Shown: piece by piece, positions 41,074 to 52,359 of the stretch | Layout of the letters: the number at the start of each line of letters is the position of its first letter | How positions within the stretch are numbered: position 1 is the first letter of the stretch | Origin: Monosporascus cannonballus | Lineage: Eukaryota > Ascomycota > Sordariomycetes > Xylariales | Length of the DNA stretch: 64,000 nt | Assembly (NCBI GenBank): GCA_004154925.1 | Contig: QJNS01000168.1 | Location: 107,562 to 171,561 of the forward strand | Direction: 5' to 3' | The notes under the pieces: model-generated | What the model saw: only the letters and a program-made list of their open reading frames with translations | Told to the model about the DNA's origin: nothing | Database searches by the model: none | Program-made: the position numbers and the translations under genes

Positions 41074-42825
41074 ATTTTGGCAATCTTTATTGTGTATAAA
41101 GAATCAAACTCCGGGGAAACCCTAAAAGACTTAGTTACCAAACCTTGAAGCAAAAGATCAAGGCGGCTGAAGTAATTACTCAGGTAAGGTAATAAGACTA
41201 AGTATATCTGAAAAGAGAAGGGGCTATCGCGGATCTAAGTCACCTCTAGAGTGTAAGATTTACAGGAGAGATTACATAAATATAAATATATTCTTGTATA
41301 TACACTTTAAGTGTAAAAGAGCAACGAGTAGACGGTTCTTTAGTAATTAACTATTAGTGTAATTATTAATAGGTGTTACTATAAGGTGTACTCTAAGAAG
41401 TCGGGAAACCGATATTTTGTCAGTAATTAAGGTTTTATTTGTTTCTTATTAAAAATCAAACTTAGTTGTAACTAAAAGAAGACTTTTTTTTTTCTTTAAT
41501 TTATCTAAAAATAAATAGTCATAAACTTATCTAAGTTAAATATATAACTATTTATATAATTTTTTATTCTTATTCTTTGTGAAATAAAGATTCTTTTAAT
41601 CATTTAGCTTTTCGCTTAGCAGTTGCGATTAAATAAAGATGGGATTTATTAACTTGCATATTCATTAAGATTATATAATATATAAAGGGGTCAGGTGAGT
41701 GAGATACTAGATGAAAAGGATGATAAATATAACTTCTTACTATTTTAGTTACTACCTTTTAAATATTAATAAGTTAAAGCATGATGTATGTTTTTAACTT
41801 AAAATAATCTAATAAAAAGATGGCATCTTTAACGAAATCAAAAAATAGAGTAGAATCTCAATGAGTCACAGGGTTTTCAGATGCGGAGGCTAATTTCTAC
41901 GTAAGAATTAGTAAAAAGAAAAATATGTTAGCAGGTTGAACAGTAGAACCGGTATTTGCTATACGTTTACACCACAAAGATTTAAATATATTATATTTAA
42001 TACAAGAATTTTTTGGTGTAGGAAAAGTTTATCATCATGCTGAAATAGAAGAAGCAACTTTTAGAGTGGGTTCTGTTAAGGAGCTTGATGTTATTATTAA
42101 ACATTTTAATATGTACCCTTTATTAACTCAAAAATTATCCGATTTTATCTTATTTAAAGAAGTGTTGGAGATCATAAAATTTAAAGAGCATTTAAATATA
42201 GAGGGAATATTAAAAATAGCGAATATAAAGGCATCTATGAATACTAAATTGGAAGTAACTGATCTACCTAATATAGTACCAGTTCCTTTACCTTCATTGC
42301 CTTTAGTTACAGTTGACAACATTAATCCTTACTGATTAGCTGGTTTCACATCAGGAGATGGTTGTTTTAGTGTTAATGTAATTAAATCTAAAGCTATATT
42401 GGGTGAGACTTCTTGAATAAGATTTATATTAACTCAGCATAATCGAGATGAAAATCTAATGAGGGTTATAGCAGCCTATTTAGGTTGTGGTAAAATAAAT
42501 AAGGATTCTAAAGCTACTTATCTAGTAGTTCAACGTCTACCTGATATAGTAAAAAATATAATTCCTTTATTTGATAAATATCCGTTAGAAGGATCTAAAG
42601 TAAAAGATTATATAGATTTTAAGAAGGTAGCAGATTTAATGGTAAAAAAAAGCCATCTAACTAAAGAAGGTTTAAATGAAATAAGAAGAATAAAAGATGG
42701 AATGAATAAAAAAAGATAAATAAAAGAAGGAATATCTTGCCCCGGTTTTTGAGCACTGTTGCTCCTATGAAATAACGCACAAAAATAAATCTTTTAGGTA
42801 TATAATTTAGAAACTTAAAGAAACA
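41074..42825 (+). mobile_element. Group I intron 6 in rnl (ends approximate)
   Basis: Core near the 5' end: aactccggggaaaccctaaaag, ggctatcgcggatctaagtc, gtaaaagagcaacgag and aaggtgtactctaag. The flanking rRNA is gggcataggatcacaagacac on the left and, on the right, about gtgttagtgttatggtacc. I could not fix the splice bases. Confidence 0.7.
41820..42719 (+). CDS. LAGLIDADG homing endonuclease of rnl intron 6
   Basis: 299 residues from ATG 41820. QWVTGFSDAEANFYVRI (motif 1), LHHKDLNILYLIQEFFGVGK, HFNMYPLLTQKLSDFILF, YWLAGFTSGDGCFSVN (motif 2, about residue 172), YLGCGKINKDSKATYLVV, LFDKYPLEGSK and KKSHLTKEGLNEIRRIKD. Undamaged. Same subfamily as the cox3-i3, rps3 and last rnl intron proteins. 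Confidence 0.9.
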
Positions 42826-43233
42826 CGTGTTAGTGTTATGGTACCAAGACGCTAATATCGTAAAATTAATTACTGAAAACCCTAATAGCCAGATCCGTAA
42901 TTAATATAAAGTAAAAAGTATATTAAAGGATAAAAGTTAGGGTTATCGAAAGGAAAGGTCTTGGATTATTGGAAAAGCTACGCTAGGGATGTTTGTCCTT
43001 CAATATAAAAAAAAATTTTTTTTTATTCATTGATTTTAAATTGGGTTAATTTCAAAAATTGCTTATATATATTAAGTAAATTTGAAGCGAAATTTATCTT
43101 AGGTATGTATATTAAGATAAAATCGTTCAACGACTAATAGGTGAGTAATACTAACAATAATCCTTGTTCAATGCCCAACCTTTTTTTTTACTATGTATGA
43201 ACGAATTTATGTTTAAAAAATAATAATTAAAGT

Positions 43234-45600
43234 ATGAATAAATTTAACCCTAAAAACAACATCAGCCCTTCTCTTTTTACTAAAAAAATAAATACTAATT
43301 ATAAATTAGTACCTTTTAATGTATCAGTAAATGATACAGGGAAGACTAAATATCTTCCTCCTGTAGCTAAAGAATGAAGAAATAGTGTTTATAGCTATAA
43401 TTCAAATAATACAATTAATTATCCTGTTTATGATTTAAACGTAAATTCTTTAATAAAAGGATATTTTAATATGTATTTTAATCATAAATTTATAGAAAAT
43501 AAGTATATATCCCATAAAAAAAAACGTAAATCTTTAAATAAAATATTTGTAAGTAAGGCAGAAATAAAACATACAAATTCTAAAGCTATAATTACGATTT
43601 ATGTTTATAATAGAGAAAAATTAATTTTATTAAAAAAAATAACCAGATTAAAAAAAATATTTGTTAAACTTATGATAAAAAGTAAAATACTTAAACTTTT
43701 ATCTTTTCCATATCCCGGAGGGATAGTGCAAGCTACAAAAATAAACAGAAATTTGTCGCGCGCCTTAATTTTATTAGGAGCGGAGAGTAATACAAATGTT
43801 TTATCATCATTATTAAATTATAACATAAAAGGTGACTTAAATAAAACTTATAAAGAATTATATTATCTTTCTATAAAAATATCTAAGACATTAGCTATTA
43901 TTAGGAGGTATAGATTAAGATTAAGTTTAAATAAATATAAGTTTGAGGATAAATTTTTATATAAATTAACTCAATATATAAGTAAATATTATGGTAAAAA
44001 AGTAGAATTCAATATAGTAAATATAAAATCTATAGCTTATAATGGAGATATATTTACTGAAATTTTAACATCAAAAATAAAAAAAGAAAAAACTAGTCCA
44101 ATTTGAAAGATAAATGATTTATTAAGTAAAGTTGTATTGCCTAAAGTTAACAGAATTATAGAAAGAGGTAGAATAGAAAAAAATGTGGATTTAGAATTAG
44201 TTGATAACAAATATAAAAATCTGAATGTAAGTTCAATAATAAATAATAATAATTTATTTAAAGATAGTTTAAATAAATTGATATACAATATATACAATAA
44301 AACTACTTTAGAAAAAGAAAGTCAATTAAAGGAAAATCATGAATATTTAAAAATACGGGATATTATACTTGATAATATAAAATATAAAAATATGGGAGGT
44401 GCAAAATTAATAGTTAAAGGTAGATTAACTAGACGTTACCGTGCAGATAGAGCCGTTTTTAAATTAAAATGAAAAGGGGGGCTTAAAAATATAGATTCGG
44501 CGTTTAAAGGACTATCTACCGTACAGTATCGTGGGTACTTGGATTCAAATGTTCAAAAATCTTTTTTAGCTAGCAAGAGAAGAATTGGAAGCTTTGGGGT
44601 TAATACCTGAATAGCTGGTAAGAGTTATTCTACTTTAGTTAGAAGAGAGAACTTCTCTACAACTCACTCTAACGTTATATCAAATATTCAACCTTGGGTT
44701 ATAACTGGTTTTTGTGATGCTGAGGGGAGCTTTATGGTTATCATTAGTTCTAGTAAAAGACTTAAAACAGGTTGAGATGTTAAATTACGTTTTCAAGTAA
44801 CCTTACACCGAAAGGATAGGGCTGTTTTAGAACAATTAGCTAGTTATTTTGGTGTGGACTCTGGAAAAATTAGAGAAAGTAAAAATTTACCGGTAGACGC
44901 ATTACAAATCAATTCTATAAAAGAACTCGAAACTGTTATTGAACATTTTGACAAGTATCCCTTGCAGACTATCAAATTTCGTAATTTCCTTCTATTTAAA
45001 CAAGTATTCAACATAGTGAAAAGTAAAAAACATTTAACTATGGAGGGATTAAAAGATATTGTATCAATAAAAGCTTCATTAAATCTAGCCAGTTTATCAG
45101 ATAGTTTGAAAAAAGCTTTCCCTAATATAGTTCCATTCACATCTGAATGTACTACGCTATCAAGTGAAATCAAAATATTGGATCCTAATTGAATAGTAGG
45201 GTTTACTTCAGGTGACGGATGTTTCTGAATCGGTGTGTATAATAAATCTACGCATAAATTAGGTGAATGTGTTCAATTAGGATTTAAATTAACTCAACAT
45301 ATCCTGGATGAAGCCTTATTGAGACGTTTAATCGGTATTTTTGGTTGCGGGCGTATTAAAAAAACGTCTAGTAGACCTAATATTTGCGATTTCAGCGTCG
45401 AAAGTCATACAGATATTTTAGAAAAGGTTATCCCGTTTTTTAGTAAACATGAGAAGATATTAGGTATTAAACAAAAAGATTTTAATGATTGATGTCTTGT
45501 AGCTGAATTAATTAGAAATAAAGCTCATTTAACTGTAACAGGTTTAGAAGAGATTAAGAAAATTAAAGCTGGAATGAATAGCAGTAGAAATTTAGAATAG
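43234..45600 (+). CDS. rps3: Ribosomal protein S3 fused to a LAGLIDADG endonuclease
   Basis: An intact frame of 788 residues. Residues 1 to about 470 are the mitochondrial S3 type: a Lys/Asn-rich body with SFPYPGGIVQATKINRNLS, then the conserved GGAKLIVKGRLTRRYRADRA and SAFKGLSTVQYRGYLDSN, ending at WIAGKSYSTL. From about 488 it is an endonuclease: WVITGFCDAEGSFMV, HFDKYPLQTIKFRNF, WIVGFTSGDGCFWIG (about 653), FFSKHEKILGIKQKDFNDW and NKAHLTVTGLEEIKKIKAG. S3 is part of the small mitoribosomal subunit. A 34-bp GC insertion at 43754-43787 adds about 11 in-frame residues (RALILLGAES). Release of S3 probably requires proteolysis. Confidence 0.92.
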
Positions 45601-46765
45601 AGCGGACAGAGCTGTATATAAATTAAAATGAAAAGGAGGATTGAAAAATATAGATTCTGCGTTTAAAGGATTATCCACGGTAGTTTTTAGAGGATATCAA
45701 GATTCAAATGTAGAAAAATCTATGTTAACTTCAAAACGTCGTATAGGATCTTTTGCAGTAAGAGGATGATTTGCAGGTAAATCTTATTCTACTCTGGCAA
45801 GAGTGCAAAGTAATTCTACTACTCCTGTACCTACTCCTATTGATCTTAATCCGTGAGCTATTACTGGTTTTGCTGATGCTGAGGGATGTTTTCTAATTAC
45901 CTTAGCTAAAAATAAACAAAGTAAAAGTGGTTGAGTAGTTAAATTACGTTTCCAAATAGGTTTGAATAAAAAAGATAGAGTTATACTAGAACAAATAGTA
46001 AATTACTTTGGTTTAGGAAAAATTTATGTACTTTCTGAAAAATTAAACTCTATCCAGTTACAATTCGAATCTAGAAAAGAACTAGAAGTAATAATAAATC
46101 ATTTTGATAAGTATCCTTTGATTACTCAAAAATTTAAGGATTATATACTATTTAAACAAGCATTTAATTTAGTTAAAAATAAAAACCATTTGACTATGGA
46201 GGGATTAAGAGAGATTGTCGGATTAAAAGCTTCATTAAATTCAGGGTTATCTGATAGTTTAATAGAAGCTTTCCCTGGCATAACTCCCTTTACACCTGAA
46301 TGTTCTGAGTTAGTGTGTGAGAGAAAAGTAGTAGATCCTAATTGAGTGGTGGGTTTTACTTCTGGTGAAGGGTCTTTTCAGATTAAAAGCTATGAGTCTA
46401 AGGCTAATTTGGGTGTAACTGTTCAGTTAGTATTTCAAATAACTCAACATACTCGGGATGAAGCCTTAATGAATAGTTTAATATCTTTTTTTGACTGTGG
46501 AAATGTTGTTATAAAAACAAAGTCTCAATTTACTTGATCGGTTTTTATTGTTACAAAATTTTCGGATAATTATGAAAAGATTATTCCGTTTTTTAATCAA
46601 TATAAGATATTAGGTGTAAAATTAAGAGATTTTAATGATTGATGCATAGCAGCTGAATTAATTAAAAATAAAGCTCATTTAACTCCTGAAGGTTTAGAGG
46701 AGATTATTCAAATAAAAAATAGAATGAATAAAGGTAGAATTCTTGACGTAGATGCAGACCTTTAA
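45599..46765 (+). CDS. Second rps3 tail fused to a second LAGLIDADG endonuclease
   Basis: Overlapping the stop of the first fusion by two bases, a new frame begins exactly with the S3 words RADRAVYKLKWKGGLKNIDS, AFKGLSTVVFRGYQDSN and SKRRIGSFAVRGWFAGKSYS, then an endonuclease: WAITGFADAEGCFLI, HFDKYPLITQKFKDYILF, WVVGFTSGEGSFQIK, SFFDCGNVVIKTKSQF and NKAHLTPEGLEEIIQIKN, to TAA 46765. No start codon is needed if it is a displaced tail. It is an independent but related copy of the same insertion type at the same place in rps3. Confidence 0.9.
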
Positions 46766-46969
46766 TTGTGTTGTAATTTAGTGGTAAATAATCCATATCT
46801 ATAGTAAATTATATATTAAAAAAAAGTGAAGAAATAGTCTGAACCACTTTGTAAAAAGTGGAAATAATAATTTTATGATAACAAGTTGAACAGGCTAATT
46901 TGCGCTAGAGTGTACAAAATGAATGCGCGGTTTGGCACCTCGATGTCGGCTTAACTTATCCTCATGGAT

Positions 46970-48283
46970 GCTTTATGGTGTAGGATACCATATTTGTGTC
47001 TGAAACTATCAAACTCCGGGGACATCCTAAAGTTCTTGATACCAAACAGTGTATGAAAATACATTAGTGGCTGAACTAATTACTCAGGTATGGTAACAAG
47101 TCAAGAAATGATCGAAAGAGAAATGGATTATCGCGGATCTAAGTCAAATAAGGGTAACACTTTATTTGTAAAAGAGCAACGAGTAGACGGTAGTTACATT
47201 GAAACCTCAAGGAAAAATAATAAATATTCAATGTTAAGGTGTACTCTAATGGGTCTCAAAAGAGATTATCGAAGCAAAGTCCTTTCTAAATCATTAAACA
47301 GATACTATTCTACTAGTATAACTTCGACAGACACAAGCCAAATATACGAGCCAAAACTAGATCCTGATTTTGTTAGTGGTTTTATAGATGGTGAAGGAAG
47401 TTTTTCAGTTACTTTTATTAAAGATAAATCTTATAAAAGCGGATGACAAATTAAAACTTCATTTTCTATTGGTCTTCATAAAAAAGATCTTGCTTTATTA
47501 GAAAAATTTCAAATTTATTTTGGTGTAGGTGGAATCTCACAAAAAGGAGTAAATGGTGTTCAATATTATGTAAATTCACCTAAAGATTTATTAATAATTG
47601 AAAATCATTTAGATAATTATCCACTGTTAACGCAGAAACAAGCTGATTTTATTCTGTTTAAGAATATACTGGAATTGATAAGAGGTAAAGAACATTTAAT
47701 ACCTTCAGGTTTAAATGAAATTATATCATATAAAGCAGCAATGAATAAAGGTTTACCTAGTACATTGAAAGAAGCTTTCTTAGATATAATACCAAAGGAT
47801 AGACCTATTATTTCAAATTCAAATAAATTAACTCCTGGATGATTAGCTGGTTTTACTTCTGCTGAGGGTAGTTTTATGATAAGAATTTTTAATTCTCCTA
47901 ATCATAAACTAAATAAGAAAACTCAATTAGAATTTAATCTATCTCAGCATGCGAGAGATGAAGAGTTAATGAGAGCAATAGCCAATTATTTTAATGCTGG
48001 TTCTGCTTCTCTTAACAGAAATGCATTTGTATTTAGAGTAGTAAATTTTTCAGAATTAACTGAAATTATTTTACCTCTTTTTATTAATCACCCTATCCAA
48101 GGAATAAAGTATTTTGATTATTTAGACTTTTTAAAAGCTGTTGAAATAATTAAAAATAAAAACCATTTAACATTAGAAGGATTGGAACAGCTTCAAAAAA
48201 TAAAAGATGGAATGAATAGTAGAAGAGATCTGATTTAATGACATGATAAATTTGTAATCAGATTATTTATCTGATTTGCCATG
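46970..48283 (+). mobile_element. Group I intron 8 in rnl
   Basis: It interrupts atcctcatggat / gcagaaactatgtaggg. Core near the 5' end: aactccggggacatcctaaag, ggattatcgcggatctaagtc, gtaaaagagcaacgag and aaggtgtactctaatgg. It ends tttgccatG. Joining the exons gives normal rnl sequence before gtacgactgttcgtcg. Confidence 0.9.
47090..48238 (+). CDS. LAGLIDADG homing endonuclease of rnl intron 8
   Basis: 382 residues from ATG 47090. The first about 65 codons read through the intron core (MDYRGSKSNKG, VKEQRVDGSY, RCTLMGLK). After LNRYYSTSITS comes DFVSGFIDGEGSFSVTF (motif 1), HLDNYPLLTQKQADFILF, GWLAGFTSAEGSFMIRI (motif 2), LFINHPIQGIKYFDYLDFLK and KNHLTLEGLEQLQKIKDG. Undamaged. A start at ATG 47252 or after would avoid overlap with the core. 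Confidence 0.88.
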
Positions 48284-48845
48284 GCAGAAACTATGTAGGG
48301 TACGACTGTTCGTCGATTAAAAAGTTACATGAGCTGGGTTAAATACGTCGTGAGACAGTATGGTTTCTATCTTCTAGAGGGAATTAGAATATAATAAGGA
48401 ATAACCTATGTACGAAAGGAACTTGGTAGGCGCTCTTGAGCACCTTGAAATAACATAATTATAAATCTCTGGTTTACCTATTGTTTAGGTGTTTAACATA
48501 GTAAATATTATTACCTCTATAACCAAAAGAGTGTTAATACTAATTATCTATGTTGAACTACGCTACTCTCACTTAAGTAGATATATAGCCTAGGCACGGT
48601 AGGGAAGCTATGTTTGTCAGGGATAAGTATTGAAAGCATATAGATACGAAGCCCACCTTAGAATATTTCTTAAATATACGTTTTATAATAAGACGAAATA
48701 TTTTAATAATTATCGTAGAATTAATGATTTATTATTATTTTACTAATTATTAAATTCATAGGCTTTGTTTGTAAGAATCAAGAGGTTTTAAGGATCAAAG
48801 TACTAATTTTATAATTAACTAAATATTTTATTTATATCTTACACT

Positions 48846-49315
48846 ATGTTTTTTTTATTTAACATATACCACAATATATGATGTCAATAACCATAATCGT
48901 AACTGTAAATCTATTGATAATATAACAAGGTAAGTAAGAATGGAAGGGAGTCCCATTCTGTTATCTAAAGGTAGGTAACTTTGCCTGAAAATAAATAATT
49001 ATTTTCTTACGAAGTATGCTAGCGCCTAAAATTTTACCCCTTAAAGTAGAGTAAATTTCTTGAATTTAAGGGGTAAGAATTAAAAATTTATAGTGAGGTA
49101 GTTTATTGTAGATGAAAAAAAAAGTAGTTTGAGTATAAATCAAGTTAATCAATCTATTTAACTTTCCTTTCTCTTATTTAAGCTACCTCGGGCTTCGTGG
49201 GTCCTCGTTTCGCAGACTTAGTTAAAATTCGCTGCGAAATACAAATTGAATAGCTAAATTTAATCTATTCGATTTAACACTAGAAACAATAATTTAATTA
49301 AAAAAAAAATATACA
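48846..49315 (+). other. Spacer after rnl
   Basis: No gene. An inverted repeat ttaccccttaaa / tttaaggggtaa at about 49037-49077, the promoter-like atttatagtgaggtagt at about 49086, and the nad4L-type upstream words aataatttaatt and atatacaatgaa just before the next ORF. Confidence 0.45.
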
Positions 49316-50947
49316 ATGAAAATTACACAAGTACTTTTATTATTTAGAATAAATACTGTACGTAGATTCTTTCTTATTATTGGAAAGATCTTACATTCTA
49401 TTATAAAATCTGTCTTATTTGAATGGGTTCTGGTTAGAGTTAAAGCTCTCCGTCGTGCTATACATATGTTCGATTTTTTTATATTTAACCTTTTATTTCT
49501 TTTAAGCAGAATAATAGTTGACGGAACCTTTGGTAGAGGGACTGTAATTGCGGATGACTTGAATATGTCTAATGTAGCGCTTAAACAAGCAGGTGGTTTT
49601 ACATATCAAGGATATAGATTCTACTCCACAAATGAAAAATTTTATACTGAGAGTTCTCAATTGGCTTGAAGTATTATGGAAGATCGGAATAATCCAGATA
49701 TTTTACACCTTACACACTTAGATGGCAGACAATTAACTCTTACTCGTGATTTCATTGAGTGGTTTAGAGGTTTTACGGATGCAGAGGGTTGCTTCTATTT
49801 TAATAGAATAGTAGATAAGTTCACTTTTTCTTTTGGTTTTAGAATTGTCTTACATATTGACGACCTAGCGGCTCTTGAATTCATTCAAAATAGCTTGCAA
49901 ATAGGTAAGGTACGTACAGATAAAACTCGTTTCATTGCAGAATATTATGTTTCCTCTGTCAAAGATCTCCCTATCATTATTGCAATTTTCTCTAAATTTA
50001 ATTTGAATTCAACTAAGCATTTAAATTTCTTAGGGTTTGCAGAAGCTTTCATATTAGTTATGTCTAATAAGAATGTAAAGGATATAGATACTCAAAAAGC
50101 TATACTAAATGAAATTAATATCCTTAAAGGTAATATGAATAAACTACGGGACGACATTACTATGCCGGCTCAACATAAAATAATCATTACACCTTACTGA
50201 TTATTAGGATTTTGTGAAGGGGATGGATCATTTAATTATATAATCTCTAAAGGTGCGATGTGTTTCTCGATTAGTCAAAAGGATAGTAAGGCTTTAATGG
50301 AAGCGATCAAGGGTTTTCTTATTTCGCTTCTACCTGAAGAACACTCATCTGAGGGCATGAAGACAGTAAACATTTACCCTGCACCTTTTAGAGCTACGCT
50401 ATTAGAAGTACGTAGTACTTTATTTATTCAATTGGTTATAATACCTTTATTCGGTAGTTTGACTTGACATACTAAGAAAGCTTTAGATTTTTCTGACTGA
50501 AAGTTGATTTTTGAGCTAAAAAAACTAGGTCACCATTATTCTGAAGAAGGTAAAACTCTTATCGCTCGAATATATGGGCAAATGAATAATAATAGATTAT
50601 CTAGTAATTCACTCGCACCCGGCTTTGCAGTCGCTTGTGCAAGAAAAAATTTGGAAAATCGTGAACAGTTATTAGCTCAAGCTACTAAAATCTTAAGCGT
50701 TACGAATTATGAGTTGAAAGTAGATAATAAAGTATGGATTAAGTCCTCAAATAAAATCAAGAATGACACTTCTGCAAAGATAGTTAACTTAGTAGAAAAA
50801 TCAACAGGTGCAGTACTAATATCTTTTACCACACAAACTTCATGTGCTCAAGGTTTAGGTATTTCTGAGGGAGGAGTAAGACAAAGAATAAAACTTAAAA
50901 GAGAGTTTAATTACGAGGGTAAAATAGTTTATCTTACAAGACCTTAG
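49316..50947 (+). CDS. Free-standing LAGLIDADG endonuclease with nad4L-like leader (copy 1)
   Basis: 543 intact table-4 codons. The start, MKITQVLLLFRI, and the 5' flank are those of nad4L. A poorly conserved leader then ends at TYQGYRFYSTNEKFY. The endonuclease follows: [18 protein letters not shown] (motif 1, about 49752), FSKFNLNSTKHLNFL, YWLLGFCEGDGSFNY (motif 2, about 50197), SEEGKTLIARIYGQMNNNRL and a NUMOD-like tail (TTQTSCAQGLGISEGGVRQR). No intron core or host exon flanks it. It lies between the real rnl 3' end and its decayed copy. Confidence 0.85.
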
Positions 50948-51405
50948 ATGTTCTGGATTTCTAATAATTTAAGTAGGATCAAACTAATTTATGTGAGCTT
51001 GCGTATAGGTATGTATTAAAAGAGGATTCAGCAAGGGTTTATTAATAATTAGCATCTAGGAGTTAATTGCATTATTGTTTATATGATTAATATTTAATTA
51101 AATTTAACACACATCTCCCTATAAATTGTGGTATATCAATAGATTTACAGTAAATAGAAACATATAACGTATTATGGTTAAACATCATTGTTTAACCTTA
51201 ATGATCTTAATATAAATGGCTATATATGTGTTTTAAGCTATTTAATAAAACACAGAATATTGGTTCGAGTCCAGTAGATCATACAGCTTTCTACGAGAGC
51301 TATTTACGATTAAGAGTTTACTATGAAGTACGCAGTATATAATAAAAATTAGTTTTTATGAGCTTGCGTTTCTAATAAAAAAAATATTTTTTTTTATAAG
51401 TTTCG
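50948..51405 (+). other. AT-rich spacer
   Basis: No gene recognised. Two GC-cluster remnants (gagcttgcg at about 50997 and 51359). The piece tcgagtccagtagatcat at about 51266 looks like a T-arm, but no tRNA folds around it. Confidence 0.4.
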
Positions 51406-51825
51406 CACCTCTTAATATATTAATATTGAAATAGCATAATTATTAATCTCTGGTTTACCTGTTGTTTATATGTCCAAATATTAAATTATTAGTGTATAAT
51501 GTAAATTATACAGGACTATCCTACTTTCACTTGAGTAGTTATGATAGTATAGGCACGGCAGGAAAGCTATGTTAGTCAAAGATAAGTGCTGAAAGCATAT
51601 AGGCACGAAGCTTACCTTAAGATATTTCTTAAATATACGTAATATAATATTACGAACATAATTATAAGTAATTATCATATTTTTATTATAATTATAAGTA
51701 ATTATAATATTTTTATTATAATTATAAATATTATGAAGATAGGCTTTATTTGTAAGAATCTAGAGATTTTAAGGAATAAAGTACTAATTTTATAAATAAC
51801 TGAATATTTTATTTATATCTTACAT
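51406..51825 (+). pseudogene. Decayed copy of the rnl 3' end
   Basis: From gcacct and gaaatagcataattattaat through ctctggtttacctgttgtt, ggcacggcaggaaagctatg, tgctgaaagcatataggcac and ttgtaagaatctagag to tactaattttataa it follows the last about 400 bp of rnl (48440-48844) with many substitutions and small indels. It is separated from rnl by the 49316 endonuclease. Confidence 0.88.
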
Positions 51826-51833
51826 TTTTTTTT

Positions 51834-51904
51834 GCCTGGTTAGCATAAAAGTAATGCAATTGTTTTGTAATCAATAGAAGGCGGTGCGATACCGCCACTG
51901 GGCT
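51834..51904 (+). tRNA. trnT: tRNA-Thr(UGU)
   Basis: Acceptor GCCTGGT / ACTGGGC, D-arm agcataaaagtaatgc, anticodon loop tttgtaa (UGU), T-arm GGCGG-tgcgata-CCGCC. Confidence 0.9.
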
Positions 51905-52159
51905 CCTAGCTAATCTTTTTAGTATTAGTTCTTAAAATATTCCAAGTATTGAATAACTTGACCAATTCTATGGAGACAGAGGATTTATTTATATCTGAAT
52001 TGGCAACTATTCATAATGGTTCTAGTATTTATTAGAATAACCAGTAGGTAGTTCTAGTATAATATTAGTATAATTACTTTTAATTAGTTAACAATATAGG
52101 TAATTAAAGGTAAGAAGCGTTCAGATAGTTGAGTTTATTGGGTGTAAACATCTATACTT

Positions 52160-52275
52160 TTTTAAGAGTATAGGTGTCCGTGCTGTAATAATAGGGAGGA
52201 TTTCAACCTCCATTGCCGTGTTCGATTCCGACCTTATTAGCCCAAGTTAACGCTAATATTTTTCCTTTATGAAGG
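52160..52275 (+). pseudogene. trnW module, third and most decayed copy
   Basis: The words cttttttaagagtatag, atagggagga-tttcaacctcc, gtgttcgattcc and tttcctttatgaaggt follow the trnW module at 11791-11925 in order. The anticodon loop now reads attcaa with extra bases, and the stems do not close. It precedes another endonuclease gene. Confidence 0.6.
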
Positions 52276-52359
52276 TTTAATTATTAAAATTGATACAAAA
52301 TGAGAGGGCACAAAATTTTGAATGAATTTTTTAAGTCGTACAAAGTGAGATGTTTATAG

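Larger units (their letters stand above)
42991..46888 (+). mobile_element. Group I intron 7 in rnl hosting rps3
   Basis: It interrupts acgctagggat / aacaggctaatttg, the classic ascomycete rps3 intron site (position 2449 in bacterial 23S numbering). 3' elements agaaatagtctgaaccactt (P7/P9 side) lie at about 46829-46850, and it ends acaagttG. Confidence 0.92.
29850..48845 (+). rRNA. rnl: Large-subunit rRNA (nine exons)
   Basis: Exons, by eye: 29850-30666, 32291-32415, 34583-35262, 36073-36405, 38299-38497, 40412-about 41073, about 42826-42990, 46889-46969, 48284-48845. Landmarks: gtgaaaaagtaccgtgagg, tgacctagatagctggtt, agaagcagccat, gcctgcccggtgccgg-like tctgcccggtgccgg, gggtcctaaggtagcg, agaccctatgcagc, acgctagggat|aacaggct, gcacctcgatgtcggct and tgggttaaatacgtcgtgag with gtacgaaaggaac. 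The spliced RNA is the large mitoribosomal RNA. The 5' and 3' ends are estimates. The exon at 34583-35262 has a repeat-rich insertion at 34836-34937, and the 3' end is copied at 51406-51825. Confidence 0.9.

Noticed and set aside
52160..52275. Possible trnE
   Set aside because: A loop with UUC can be drawn, but the acceptor and T stems do not close, the sequence follows trnW instead, and a good trnE is present at 53802.
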